Shown one piece after another: positions 13,519 to 27,800 of a DNA stretch of 64,000 bases. The notes below the pieces were generated by a model that worked only from the letters and a program-made list of their open reading frames with translations, made no database searches and was not told where the DNA came from. The position numbers were made by a program, and so were the translations under genes. Origin of the DNA: Lucifuga dentata (Eukaryota > Chordata > Actinopteri > Ophidiiformes > Bythitidae); the NCBI GenBank assembly GCA_014773175.1, contig VXCM01002511.1:1-64000 (forward strand), in the 5' to 3' direction. Each line of letters opens with the position of its first letter. Position 1 is the first letter of the stretch.

Positions 13519-16500
13519 TCTTTTACAGTCTTTCTTATGGAATGATCTAATGCACCAAACAACGTAAACCTACTTTTGAAACACATTAAACGTACATTCT
13601 GAAAGTGGCTTGTCTTAGAGGACAGCTGAAAAAAAAACATGTTCTGATGGTGAAACTGTACTTAGAGCTGAACTGATTAACTGTTTTCCACTGAAATGGG
13701 AAAAAGTAGGAGGGAGTCTATCAGTGTAGCAATTATCCATCTACACTAAGCGTTACACATAAACATCACATGAACTGCAGTTTATACATTTTAGTCAGAC
13801 TGAAAGTGTGAAATGTTCTATGGATTAAGTAGAATTAAGTCAATTCTAGATCCACTGAGCATGAGCTACTGATTTTATTTATTTATTTATGTTCTGCTTA
13901 AGACCTGAAAGTCTGCCTTTCAAAAACACTACAGCTCAGATGCTCCTCTTTGGTTGAGCTCTGATACTTTTAGCAGACTCCCAGGTTTAAGTTCACATGT
14001 GAACTTAGGCTGGTCAGGCTGGTCTACAACATTCCAGCCTGACCACAATCACATGATCCCCACCAAAAGCCATCTCAACCCATCCAGACCTTACCTGGCC
14101 ATCTGCTTATAAGCTTCCTCAGCCACAGCAAATATGTGGGGATCCATGTCCCCCATGTTTTGGCCACTGTAGGCATTGATGACTTCCTCTCCGTAGATCT
14201 GCAGCTGATCATAGGGGTTGATAGCCACAAGCACAATCCCTGAAGAAAGATAAGGTTGACATGAATTTATGTCTTTACTGTAAGTCATAGCATGCTTTCA
14301 TGCTGAAAATGAATGCAGTATGAGTACAATAAGAGGAACACACTATGTTAGGTTCACCAGAAGACATTTAAAAATGAAATCAGGGTAAATCATAACTAAA
14401 GAATATATACCATATGGACTTTAAGTATCATTTGGGACAGGTTTTCCAAAGGAATGCAATGAACTACAAACTAATTTTATTTCTGAAATTTGAATTTCAC
14501 AAACACACTGGTTTTCACGTATCAATAATTACACAGGAGTAGCTGATATATAGCTGTTACTCAGTTCCTACATAATAATGATTTGGGAAAACTGAAAACA
14601 GTTTCCACACTTTGGGAAAGTGTGGAATTCTACTTCATTACTTTTTATGGCAAGACAGCACAGATGATAACTCAACTGATGTTAACATTTCCAAATCAAA
14701 ATACATAACATTAGAATGAATGGCAAACTTGACAGTGATTTATATTTCTTGCTGTGCAGTCCTAGATAAATGGGCAAAAATACAACATTCTAGGGGGGCA
14801 GTGGATCAAATACCTCTATCTCTGTTTTTCAGTGATTTTATGTATGTATGTATGTTGCTCTAACACTGGCAGCTATTTATTTTCAGCAGCTGATTACCGT
14901 AACTGATGTTACTGGCCACCACAAAATGTGCTGGATAAGATGTTTAGTCAGGAATATATACGGTATTTAACATTGAATTTCAAAATTTATGTGTACTATA
15001 AATTATTAATTGATAACAGGATGTAAAATGTTAGTAAGAATTCTGTCTACGCTTGCCTGTATATTCTTGCCTGTATGTATAGGGTATCCCAAAAAAATGT
15101 ATACACACTTTGAATGATTATAACTCACTCAAACTTTCTGTTTTTACAGGTCAACTGATTAGAAGTAATGGCAGAAGCAAGACTAAGCTTTGAGAAAAGG
15201 AAATTTATCTTAAAGTGCTACTGGAACATGCATACCAAATGAATACTAATACCAAATGAAATGATTTGTGATGTTTGTAATTACATCTGTCTGCATTATC
15301 AGCAGTGCCTGGATCAGAACGCTCATCAGTTTGAACACCTGCGATAACTCAAAAGATTATACGCTTGTCTTTTTTTTTTTTTTTATCTTGGATTTTAAAA
15401 CCTAGATATGCCTTAATAAGCATTGTATTTATAATCATTCTAAGTGTGTATACATTTTTTTTTGGGACACCCTGTATATATACATATATTTTTTTTTTCC
15501 TTACAGAAATCACAATGAGTACCTGAAGGGGGACAAAATACATGAAACACCATTAAAACAGTAAGAACAGTTAAGAACAAGCAGTTAAGAATGACAGAAT
15601 GTCTTGCAGCTGAGGAAAAGTGAGAGTTGTGGCTGCTGAAGCTACATGTCATCTTCTACTTTTGAGTTGTACAAATGATTTGTCTGTGTTTGTGAACACT
15701 GGTTTTTCTAGACACAGTCCTTCCATTCCGAGAGCCTGACACCAAAATGTATATATACACATGCACATTTACACCTATTTATTTACACCAGCTCACACCA
15801 ATTTTTAATATCCCCATGAAGAAAATTCTCCCATTGTGCTAGCCCCTCATAAAATGGAAACACCTAAATTGCAAATATGCCTCTTTGTACATTTCAGAAA
15901 TGGATAAAGGAAGTTATGAACTGCTTGAGAAGATTATACAATTCACCAAAAGCTCCTTGAGCCATTTCTGGATTTTATTTTATTTTTATTTGACCTTTAT
16001 TTTACCAGATAGATCTCATTGAGATAAAAATCTCTTTATCAAGAGAGATGTGGCCAAGGCAGTAGCATAAAAAAAACAAAAAAAAAAAAAAAAAANAAAA
16101 AAAAAAAAAAAAACAAAAAAAACAACAGCAAACCACAATAAATAGAATAGAACCACAATAAGTACTACACAAGTTTCAACAACAATGCAACACAGTCAAA
16201 CTGTACATTCAGCAACAAACAGCACTCAAAGCAAGGTGTTTCTCCAAAAAATAGCCTACAGTTATCCTGATTTTTTATCATGACAGATCTTGATACTTAC
16301 CTGTATGGACTCTATAGCTAACTATTGTAATATTCACATGAAACATGGAATATTTGAACTGTTGGCTTTCTTCAGCGTCACTCTAAGATCAGCATTCAGG
16401 TAATAGATGCTGATCGGTCCTATAACATGTGGTGATGCCCAGGTGCTTATGAGATATATCTTGTGATGCAGACCTTTGTATACTAGCCCTAATTTTTGAA

Positions 16501-18374
16501 AAATAATGTTTGAAAATAGGACATTATTGTCAAGTGACATTCTAAATACAAAAAGCAGGACTTGTCATCTGCCTTCGAAATGGAATGCAATGCTTATCTA
16601 ATTTAGTTTGTGTTGCATTTACTTCATATTAGCAAGCTTCAGTGCATTTGCAATTGGTAACCCTGCCGATTGAATTTACTTTAAAGTCTACACCAAAGAA
16701 AAGAAAATTAAAAAAGTCTTACAAGGTGCTTGACGTTGGGGTTTTAAGCAGTGAAATACAGAGCATCCTCGGCTTTCAAACTGATCCTTGTGACACTGCC
16801 TTCCTCACTTTCAGAGACGCTGATTATTACTGTTATTAAGAGTGGCAAGGATCCCCTAGATTGCAAAAACTACGGACCCATCAGTTTGATCTCATGTGAT
16901 AGCAAGATCCTTTCTAAAATGTTAGCCAACATACTACAGTAGATAAGGTTATGCTATCCCTTATTCACCCTGATCAGGTGAGTTTTATTAGGTCCCGCTC
17001 TGCTGCCGATAATATTAGACGGTNCTTATTCACCCTGATCAGGTGAGTTTTATTAGGTCCCGCTCTGCTGCCGATAATATTAGACGGTTTATTGATATTA
17101 TGTGGACAACACAGAATGATAAATCACCTGCCATAGCCACTTTTTAAGATGCAGAGAAGGCTTTCGATAGGATGGAGTGACAATTTTTATTCTCCATCCT
17201 GGAAATTTTTGGATTTCATCATAATTTCTTAAACTGGATTAAGTTTATATATCAAGGGTGGCGAACTCCTGAGACTCATACCCCTTTCTGACCGGGGCCG
17301 GTGCTGGTGTTGGAGCCAAATTGAGCACCGTTCTTTGCGTTCCCACCGCAAAAACCCCGGAGAACCGGAGTTCCCGTGCCAGCATTTTTGGCTCCAGCAA
17401 CAAGCTGGTCTGGAGCTCAGCACCTGTGACGTCAAGGGCAGGAGGTGGGACACACGTTGTTGTTTACCTAAATCAAACATGTGTAGCGTATAAATACGCT
17501 CAATAATTAAAGCCTGAGCAGCCCGATTTCGGGCCGCGCACTTCCGGTGTAGCGTTTGCGATATTATATAATCACCATTTCTCAATAAAATGGAGATATA
17601 TGAATATCTATAGAAAGCTTAGATTCTCCTGAACAAAATGAGCCCAAGCATGACATTTTATGACCACGCGATCCCGAGATAAATGTAACTAAAACACAAG
17701 ATAGCCTCCGAGCTAATGTTAGCTTGGAGGCTAGCGTTAGCTTCTCAATAACGTCACTTCCTAGTTAGACTTGGATAGAAAGGATTGGATAGAAGTTGAT
17801 TGATGGATCAGTGGTCCAATCAGCTTTGGTTTATTAACAGCCAAGTTTGTATGTGTGTTTAAAAAACAAAACAAAACATGCTCTCACCGTTTTGGACACC
17901 TTGGAGACAGTTTGTTTCCAAAACAGGGACAAAACACCAACGGTACCAAATGCCATAACTTTTTTTCACTATGTTCAATCTTTCTAGATCTTTTAGCATT
18001 TAGAGTTTACACATTTAGCAGCATCATAAAAGTTAATCCAAGGAGTAGGCTTGTTCTGTGCCTGAACTATACATTTTGAAAAATGTATAACTTGAAAAAA
18101 AACCCTCTGTTAATCTATATTTTTTTGTGTTTTTATTGTCATCGTTGAACCTGAGAATCTCTAAACTTGAAGCCAGGCCATTTTCCTGAAAATTTAAAAG
18201 GTTTTCTGTCAGTTGGTACAAAGTAAATGACTCCCATTGTCATATGTTCAGAGTTATAAGCCTTCATTTTTGGGTATACCATTTAGGTAGAAACTGCTCA
18301 GGCAGCAGTAATTATTCAAGTATACACACACACACACGCACAAACACATGTGCACACACGCACAGACAGACGCG

Positions 18375-18411
<37 letters not shown>

Positions 18412-18439
18412 GGGCCCTTGATGAGGCATCATTTCCAAN

Positions 18440-18474
<35 letters not shown>

Positions 18475-21400
18475 GGGCCCTTGATGAGGCATCATTTCCA
18501 AGCAGTTAAACTGCTTACAGTGAAAAGCGACCTTTTAGAATTAGTAAATAGTAAAACAGTAAGTAGCACAGTTGTAGTAGTAGTAGCTACACTATATCTC
18601 CAAAAGTATGTGGACACCAGACCATGACACCTATATGAGCTTGTTTGACATCCCATTCCAAAACCTTGGAGTTTACACCATTCCAGTCCATGCTTATTAT
18701 TAAGAGTGGCAAGGATCCCCTAGATTGCAAAAACTATGGACCCATCAGTTTGATCTCATGTGATAGCATTAGAAATAGGCTGGATTTACTCCACAAGTCT
18801 TGATGCTCAGTTCTGATCCTTTGCCTACATCTGCTTTTTAGTTCAGCGTATTCACATTTTCTTTTTTAAGTGGCTCATACCTGATACCTGTAGTTACGCT
18901 CTTTGACCTGTGACCTGTAGCAGCAGGATGCAGCTATGCATGTGCACATTTCTGAGATGCATGTAAACAAAACACTTCAATGGACTAAGATGAGAGAAGT
19001 ATTTAAAATCTGGTCAGCAGGTTAAAACTTCACATGCAGAGAGAAACATCTGATATGTTGTGTGAGCGTTTATCTCTACATCAGGACACGTATGTTCATC
19101 GGTTAATCACGGAGGAGAAGCGGGTGGAGTTGGAGTTTTGCTGCTGTAACAGGAGCCTGTTATCACACACTAACACATCTATTTGACATAAACACACATC
19201 AGCATGTCTGATATATGTAGCATGTCCTCCATTTCTGTTTACAGAGAGCGTCATCATATTGATGCTGACATCATCATATGCAGATAAAGCAGAACGTTAC
19301 GTAGGAGTCAGAATGGGAAGGAAATTCTGATCTGTGGATTCAGACAGCAGCATTGGTGGATATCTGATACGTATCCGATTTATTTCCACATAAGCAAGAG
19401 ACCCAAACCGTATCTAAAAATATATGATTCCATGTGGCTTTTTACCATTTACATCTTCAGGAAGCGTGTCTGTACATGTCGTGAGCAAAAGATCAGAATC
19501 AGAAGAAGGTGGCATGTAGTGGTAGTGTAAATCCAGCCATAGTGATCTTAGGCTTGCGTGAAGCTGCTCGGCCGTGGAATTCATTTCATGAAGCTCATGA
19601 TGCACAGTTCTTGTGCTGATGTTGATGCTAGAGGCAGTTTGAACTCTGTAGTGATGCAACAGAGGCCATCAGCCATCTTTATGCACTACACGCTTCAGCA
19701 CTCGGTGAGTTTGTGTTCTACCCCTTCAGCTGAGCTTTTGCTGCTCCTAGACGCTTCCACTTCACAATAACAGCATGTACAGGTGACCGTGACAGATCTA
19801 GCAGGGCAGAAATTTCATGAACTGACTTGTGACATCCTGTGACAATTTAACTTTAGGAAGATCCATTCTACTGCCAACGTTTGTTTATGGAATTTGCATG
19901 GCTTTGTCTTGATTTTATGCACCTGTTAGCAATGGGTATGACTGAAACACCTGAACTCAAAAATTAGGAAGGGTGTCCACATATTTTTGGAGATATAGTG
20001 TATTTTTCCAGAAAGCAACAGGTACAGAGACTGACCACAGTATGTGTAGATGTGGTTGGACTCCAGGAAGCGGACTTTTAGATTATGCAGGACTGCTGGC
20101 TCATGCAGGTAGCTGAGAGCAGTAAGGTCATTCTCCCCAACCAGGATGTCAGGGTTTCGTAGAAAAGGAAGTGGCTTATCCTTGGGACCAACATGATACT
20201 CTAGAGGCTATGACAGTAAGAAAAAAAAACAGCATAATTAGTGCTCAGAAGTGAATACTGTCAGTTCCAAATGTCAATACAATACAATACCTTTATTGTC
20301 CAGCCATGCTGGAAATTGGTCTTAGTCTCACAATAAAAACATTGCATAAACATCACATCTCAACAACATCTCAATATATACAACATAAAACACAAAAATA
20401 AGAGCAAGCAGAAAAGAACTATTCCATGAGCTATTCCATGAGCTCTCCTGGAATAGAATAAAGGATTTTTTGGAAATTGATTTAGTACCTTTGGTACTGT
20501 GTAAGGTCCTGATAATAAGCCTTCTCACAGGAGGGAAACATGTTTCAACCGACAATCAACAATACCAAAAATATAACTTATCTCTCAGCTTTTTGTCAAT
20601 GTTGTAAAACAATCATATACCTTTGAATCCATCTACTTTTGTCACTGCAGATAAATATGTGTTGCAAGCACAAAACATATAAGTCCCACACAATATCGTT
20701 TTATAGAAATAAGAGCCTAACGACACATATGTAACCCGCTCCTGGTTATATCACCATTATTACAAAAACACATTGTTGGCACAGCTACCTAAATGGGAAA
20801 TGGCTTGAAGCCACATAAATATTAACTACTTGTTGTGCAGATTACAATGTTCCAAAGGCTCAATCAGTTTATATTTTTACAAGCATGGTATGGACTGGTT
20901 TTTGTTTGTAAATGATTACAGTCTGCTCCTTAAGGCAATGTGAATGATTCTTGACATTTTTAATACTTGCAGTGAGGAAATCTGAAAAGACAGCCAGATA
21001 CTTGTGGTTTGAAATCCATGTCTTAGCAAATGAGCTTTTGTGACAATGCTCTCTAACTAATGTGTCTTTCTTCTTCTACAGTAATAAACTGTGGAGTAAA
21101 TACCGTTTCATCCTCCAGTTTAAGGTGCAGAATGGACTCCCCTTCCTTGTAATCTTTAGTGATCTCTGCAGCCTTCCACACATCCTCTGGATCTGGGATC
21201 CACACCCGAGTGAACTGCAGTAAAGATCATATTGTCACAAAGATCATAAGGTCATATTGCATTCACTTCTGTTTCTTGATTAGATTCTGATAAGTTAATG
21301 CACAAATTTTGAGTAAGTATTGTTTGGGAGATTAGAAAACATGCTGCTGTCAATGCACCAACAATAAAATTGCAAACACAGAAGTAACAACAAAACAAGA

Positions 21401-21799
21401 AGGCACTCACAGAGCACATACCTCCGCCAAGGAGTTTATATGCAGGGGTGCTCATAATCTTTTCAGTCTGATATTAAAATTAGTACTGGGAGATCTATTT
21501 TGGAATGCATTTTGGAACACAGATGAGCTGCAAATTATTTGCATTTAATGTCTTATTTCTCTGTAAAGCGTCCTTGAGTGTCTGGAAAAGCACTCTAAAT
21601 AAAATGTATTATTATTATTAAATATTTCTAAAGCATACTGGACATAAAAGCATTAAAACACACTGTGCAGATGTGCTGTAGATCATCAGCTGTGACAGGC
21701 TAAATCTGATTGGCTGTCAGATGCCTCCATATTTTCACCAAAGTGCCTCCATGCAGATCATCTAATACGAAACATCTCCAGATTTACAAAGGAAATCTC

Positions 21800-21859
<60 letters not shown>

Positions 21860-24800
21860 TCTCTCTCTCTCCAAATTCCAGGCATCAGGTACCTTTGGCT
21901 ATCTACCAAAGCAAATAGCCTTTGATAGATAGCCAAAGCTATTTTATATCTAACAAAGCTAAATATAAATTTTGATACATCTGTTTAAGAAATTTAATTA
22001 TAGGACTAGATTTAGGCAGGGATGCTAGGGATGTGTCCCTACCAATATTGAGCCGAGACTTAATTGTACCTACCAATATTTGTAACAATCTCAAACAATC
22101 TTGTCGCTTAAAGTTCAGCGGGCCTGGGGCCTCATTTATAAAACAGTGCGTGGAATCCATACTAAAAGTTTACCTACGCTCAAAACAGGGAAAATGGCAT
22201 AGGCACAAAAATATTCAGATTTATAAAATCGTGTGTACACACGGATTCAAGCAACTTCCCTATTATAAATTACCACCAGCTTGGAAATGTGCGCATGTTA
22301 AAAACGCTCATATCCCGCCCACGACTCTCCCACAATTTACCATAAATGGTGCATGCAAAGATGTTTGTGAATATGTGAATACTGATATACATATAAATGA
22401 GTTTACACATCACTGCACTTTAGAGACAATTCTAACTTCTCATTGGTAGATCAAGAAAAAAATCATGAGGCAGAAATGCAGGTATTGTGGACAAGGAGAA
22501 ATAAGGGAAAATGTTAGATTTGTGTCTCAGCAGCAACAACAATCACAGCATGCTGCAGCTGGACATGAGTCAGTTTAACAAATAGTAAATAATTTAAAAT
22601 TGAGATTTACACTGACTTAAAAGTTTGTCAGATCCAAAGGCAGATGCCAGAAGATGCAGCGCTGCATAAAGGATGCAACACTGACGTGCAGGTGAATCTG
22701 ATAAATCCATTTTAGATTGTTTTTCGTAAATGCATCACATTCAGCAGCTCTGTGCATGTCAGACTGAGCTGCTCTGCGCTCTGACAGTTTGGAAATAGAG
22801 TGAGAAGCTTCAAGCTGCACCTTTGACACGCAGGTTATAAATGACAAAAGCATACACAAATAAAAATAAACCTGACAATCTATCAGTTATGACAGATCAA
22901 TGAAAAATCAGACAGATCTGTCATGATCAGAATATTAATTCTGTTGTTTCACAGCACCTTTAGCACCGCTGCTATCGAATATTTATGCGGAAATCTGAAT
23001 AAATGATTCGCACATTTGAAGATATCAACTAGGTCACGCGAAATCAGTTTATTCATCATTATTTTTTATTTCAGTTTACCGTACATGGAGAGGAGCTATT
23101 TTTATGTAAGTGTTAGCCTAAACCGGCTCTGTCAGAAGGATCTATACTAGAATTCAGAGTTTGATTCAGTGGAACCAAACTTGTGTGGGAAGAATCAGAC
23201 AAATCTGCTTCATTTCTCTGCTTCTCCATCTGAGTCTCCAAACACTCCAAACATGCATTCATGTTTACATGCTCATTTGGACGTATGGGTCAGAGTTTGC
23301 TTACAGGCATGCACATTCTCTCATCAAGTTTGTTTTTATAGATCACAACCTTTGCGTGGGAAATGGCATACGCCGTTTTCAGGCCTCGTTTTGTGCATAC
23401 GCAACAGTTATAAATGAGTCCCCAGATCTATGCAGAGCTGCCAGGTTTGTGTGTTTTCTGTAAAAAGTGGCTGTTCTGGGTGAGACAGAGTTGTGATACC
23501 TGCTGATCTGGCAACCTGCAGTCAGGCCGCATCTTCCAGTAATGGCGTATACCACGACTAAATATGCAGACAGATGAAAAAATAAAAATAAATAAAAATC
23601 TATGGTTCGATTCAGATTTGTGGCTGTTGCATGAAATACTGGAAGATGGTCAGATATATCACAATACAGAATACCAGAGTCACAATAAGAATTAGTAAAA
23701 ATATTGTCTATCATTGATTCACTTGTAGTAGTGCTACAGCATTGCTGCTGCAGTTGTAAGAGGAAAGAAAGACGAGTCATTAATATGGTTCATAAACTCC
23801 TGAGGTACGCTATTCAAAAGTTAATATTAAAATTACCCATTATATACCAAGTTTTTTTTTCATGAGTAATTTTGTTAAGAGCATTTGAAAAACAATGAAT
23901 AAAACTATTAGGGTTGGAATTTGCTATTTTTTGAAGATGGCAGAACTACCTCTAGGAAATAGCCTCAGCTTCATCACCAACTAATGCAGCTAGATCGGAG
24001 GAAGAGCTGAGAAAAGATACACCACCTCCACTACCATCAGGTCTAAAACAGGGGAAGTGTTATATCCTCTCATTGAAAACAGAGACACCTTCTGACTATT
24101 CATCCAGGTTTTTGTTAAACCTGTAACTGAAAACTCAAAAGGAAGTATTTTAAGGCAATTGATAAAATAATATTTTGGGCAAGTTATGAATATTCAGATG
24201 GAACAGAGAAAAATTAGTGGACTGATTAATTTTTTTTATCCCTACAGAGGGACTTCAGTGAGTCCTCTGTAACAAGGTGCAACATATTGATTTAAAGCAG
24301 TAAAATTAATATCTGGGTCAACATTCCAAAAGGGTGAAAAATACTGATTATCTTGAACTTGGCAGATGAAGAACACTTATAAGAGGAGAAAGACATCATA
24401 AAAGTGAGATTTTAAAATATCATGACATTCTGCGGGGACTTTTAAAAGTTAATTCCCATTCGAAACATGGGGGGAAGCGAGGAGGACGCACAACCAGTCT
24501 GTCAAAGTTAAGGTATGCTGTATTTTCTTGTTTTTGTGCTTCTCTAAACTGAGGAAGGAGATCATTTTCAGACACACTTTTTTCAGAATAGTCATCATTA
24601 ATGTGCCTTTCAAAAGCTTTGGCTCTTTTGAGGATTTCAAATTTATCTTTGAACCTAAAAGCTTTACCACCACTGCTCTTGGATGTTCATCAGCAATGAA
24701 ATTCCCAGTTCTATAGGCCTTCTTCATTTCAGTGTTCAGATATGATTTTTTTTTTTTTTAACTTTACTTCCGATTCTTTCCATGATTTCAATTTGGAGTC

Positions 24801-27800
24801 AGAGATGCCATCCAGAACAAGATTATTCCATCTAGATTCGTTTTTCTAAATAATCCATTTTTTAAGACAGGTTCATAAACCAAGACTGGATGTTACATAG
24901 CTCATCGGTGACTGATTTAATACTGTAGCGTAGCTGCAGTGTGTGGAATTAACCCTTTTTATTCCCCAAGAACTTTAACTGTTTCATGCAATTTAACCTG
25001 CAGATGACAAGAACAGCACTCCCTTTGGACCCCGGGGGGCTGTTGTCTTATTAGCTAAAATCCTGCTGCGAATAACTCTTTTCAGATAAATAAGCAGGAA
25101 ATCTCCATATCTTCCTAAAAGACACATTCAGTCTCCATCCAAACACACACACACACTCACACACCTAGAGACAGTTCCTTTTGGGCAGGGAAAAAACACC
25201 TTTAACACCAAGGTGTGAACTACAGAAAAGTCACACCTCTCTGTCTCTCTCACTCCTTTCAACATCTGCAAATATAGAAAGTGAATTATAAGTTTTAATT
25301 TTGTGTTGCTTGTTTTGGAAGAATTTTGACTTTTATCTCAGATGCCATTCAACAGAGACATTAGCTAATCAACTTCTGCTGTGGGTAATAACTTTCTTTG
25401 TTTCAGCTGCTGAGGACTGATCCAACCAAAAGTNTCAACTTCTGCTGTGGGTAATAACTTTCTTTGTTTCAGCTGCTGAGGACTGATCCAACCAAAAGTG
25501 CCTTATTGAATGCTGCTTTATTAGCTTTTACTGTATAACCACAAAAATTGACGTTGGAGGAAAATATTCCGTCTAATAACTTGAGTCAACTCAAGTTATT
25601 AGACGGAATATTTAGGATATTTAGAACAAGCAGAATAACTCAAATTCTCAGAATACCCTGCAACCAGAACTTCTTACTAGTGCCGCCTCTCCGCGGTATT
25701 TAAATGGTTGCCGTCCTCCTCCTTGCTCTCTTGCACGCTCGTCGCTCTTCTGTCTGGCTTTCGTCCTGCTAAGGGTCGTGGGACCTCTTCACCCCATCCT
25801 TTGTCCTCATCATGTCCCCCTTGTGTTTCTTTGTTCCCTAACTGTGTGTCACCTCCAGTCTCTGTCCCCCTCTGCGTCTCTCCTTTCCCCTTAACTTCTC
25901 GTAAGAACTTTGTCACTTTCCACAGCAAGTCAGCTAAAGTACGAAATCAGATGAGGTGAATCTCGTTCATTCCCGACAAAGAAGACAGCCAAACCAGCTA
26001 TCTGAGTCAACCCTAAGACCACCACTAAGACGTCTTTGCCAACCTGCATGGGACCAACCGCAGCCACATTGTCCCTGTGAGCCAGAAGATTCATCAAGCA
26101 CCGTGGTTTCTAACTGAGAAACCTGAAGAATTTGCTGATTAACTGCAACGATCGACACCCCTCTCCCTGAGGAGTCAGCTGACAGAAGGCCGTCCGCCCA
26201 CGTGGTGTCCGGTNGATCGACACCCCTCTCCCTGAGGAGTCAGCTGACAGAAGGCCGTCCGCCCACGTGGTGTCCGGTCAGCCAGGTTCCAGCAGAATCT
26301 CCTGCCCGATCAACTGAATCTAGCACCGACTTCACCCGCAAGTACCTGCCTTTGTCATGGAGTGATTAGAGAGAAACTTGATTCTGAATTTGCTTTTCTT
26401 CTTGTCTCAGTTAGGAATAGCTTTAGCATCACTGATAGCATAGCTGCGCTATTTGGATGTGCTAAAAGTGATCCCTTTCTCCTCGACTGCCAGTCATTCC
26501 TGCATGATCTGAGCCGGCTTAGCACCCTAAAGTTCTCATTCTCATCAACCTAAAGTTCACATTCTTGCTCTGATCTCAATCTTTTTCTATCATTTGGTGT
26601 GTTTAATAAAGTATAAAACTCAGAGGAGCGTTTATATTATTTGTGTGGAGCTTGACTCAAATAGCCGAGAACTCACCTTCCTTTCAAATCGGATAAGCTG
26701 TAAAGACACCTTGTTAATTCTCCCAGGTATAATCTTTATTGTCTTTACTCTTGTCCCTATAAAAAAGTGTATTTACGCTACAATACTATCCAGAGAACCA
26801 TTAATACTAGACTTGAGATCTTCAATTTCAGCCTGGGAGTATTCCAGACTCTGATTTATCCTACCAACCTCACTATTTAAGCTATCAAAACTTTTGTTAG
26901 TGGAATCCATCATCATCTGAACAAAAGACCTGTAGGACATCTCTTGTTGTTCCAGAAGATCTTTGTAAAATGTTTGTTGTTGCTCAAGAAGCTCATGGAG
27001 CACTGGGGGGGAAACAGATTCCTTCTCCACACCAGAGACTTTTTTGATGCTATATGTTAAAAATGCTAAATGGTCATTAAATACACATCAATTGTGTATA
27101 AGATGAAGATGTTCACTTTATGCTACAGCTCATCATGTATGGTTTATGAGTTATTATGCATTATATAATGCAAAAATAACTATAATTCCCAATCAACTAA
27201 ACTCAATTTTATATATTGGGAGCTACATACCATGCAAACTTCCAACATTCTCAATGCTGCATATTGATCAACTACACATAACTTTACTATGTTGACCTAT
27301 ACATTTAATGAGTTATGGCTTCTATTGCATATAGAAACCATATTGTGTGTGTGTGTGTATATATAGAGAGAGAGTTACTTATATAGTGGCAAAGCATGTA
27401 AACATGAATGCATGTTTTGGCAGCAATCTGGGCTGCATGTGTCACATATAATGCTGCTGACTGTGTGTTGTATGCCACTGTTGTGGGGTCATTACCTTTT
27501 GTCTGAATCTGGCATAATGCTAAACCAGGGCATGTTCTTATTGCTTTGAAAGCAATAAGAACATGTTAGTATCCTGTTGCTGTTAGTATCCTGTTTGTTC
27601 CCAGGCACCTTCTTAAATAAGTTTAGCCAGTTTAGTGGTGCGAACAGTTATGGTAGCGTTGAGAATAGCTTTTGAGCGGCTGCTCAGAAATGTGCCAAAG
27701 ATTGGTTTTTGACACAATTTCATGTCGAGAAAACCTCCACTGGACAGTGTTTTATCCAATAGTTTGGCACTGAGAAATGCCATTAGAAAAAAAATTACAG

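Noticed and set aside
18440..18475. Z-DNA-forming CGCGCG-(CA)n as a regulatory element
   Set aside because: The tract is duplicated by an apparent assembly join and sits inside an intron with no other supporting signal.
25680..26590. Possible LTR
   Set aside because: TATA-like and AATAAA motifs exist, but no second LTR, no target duplication and no gag/pol were found; kept only as unclassified.
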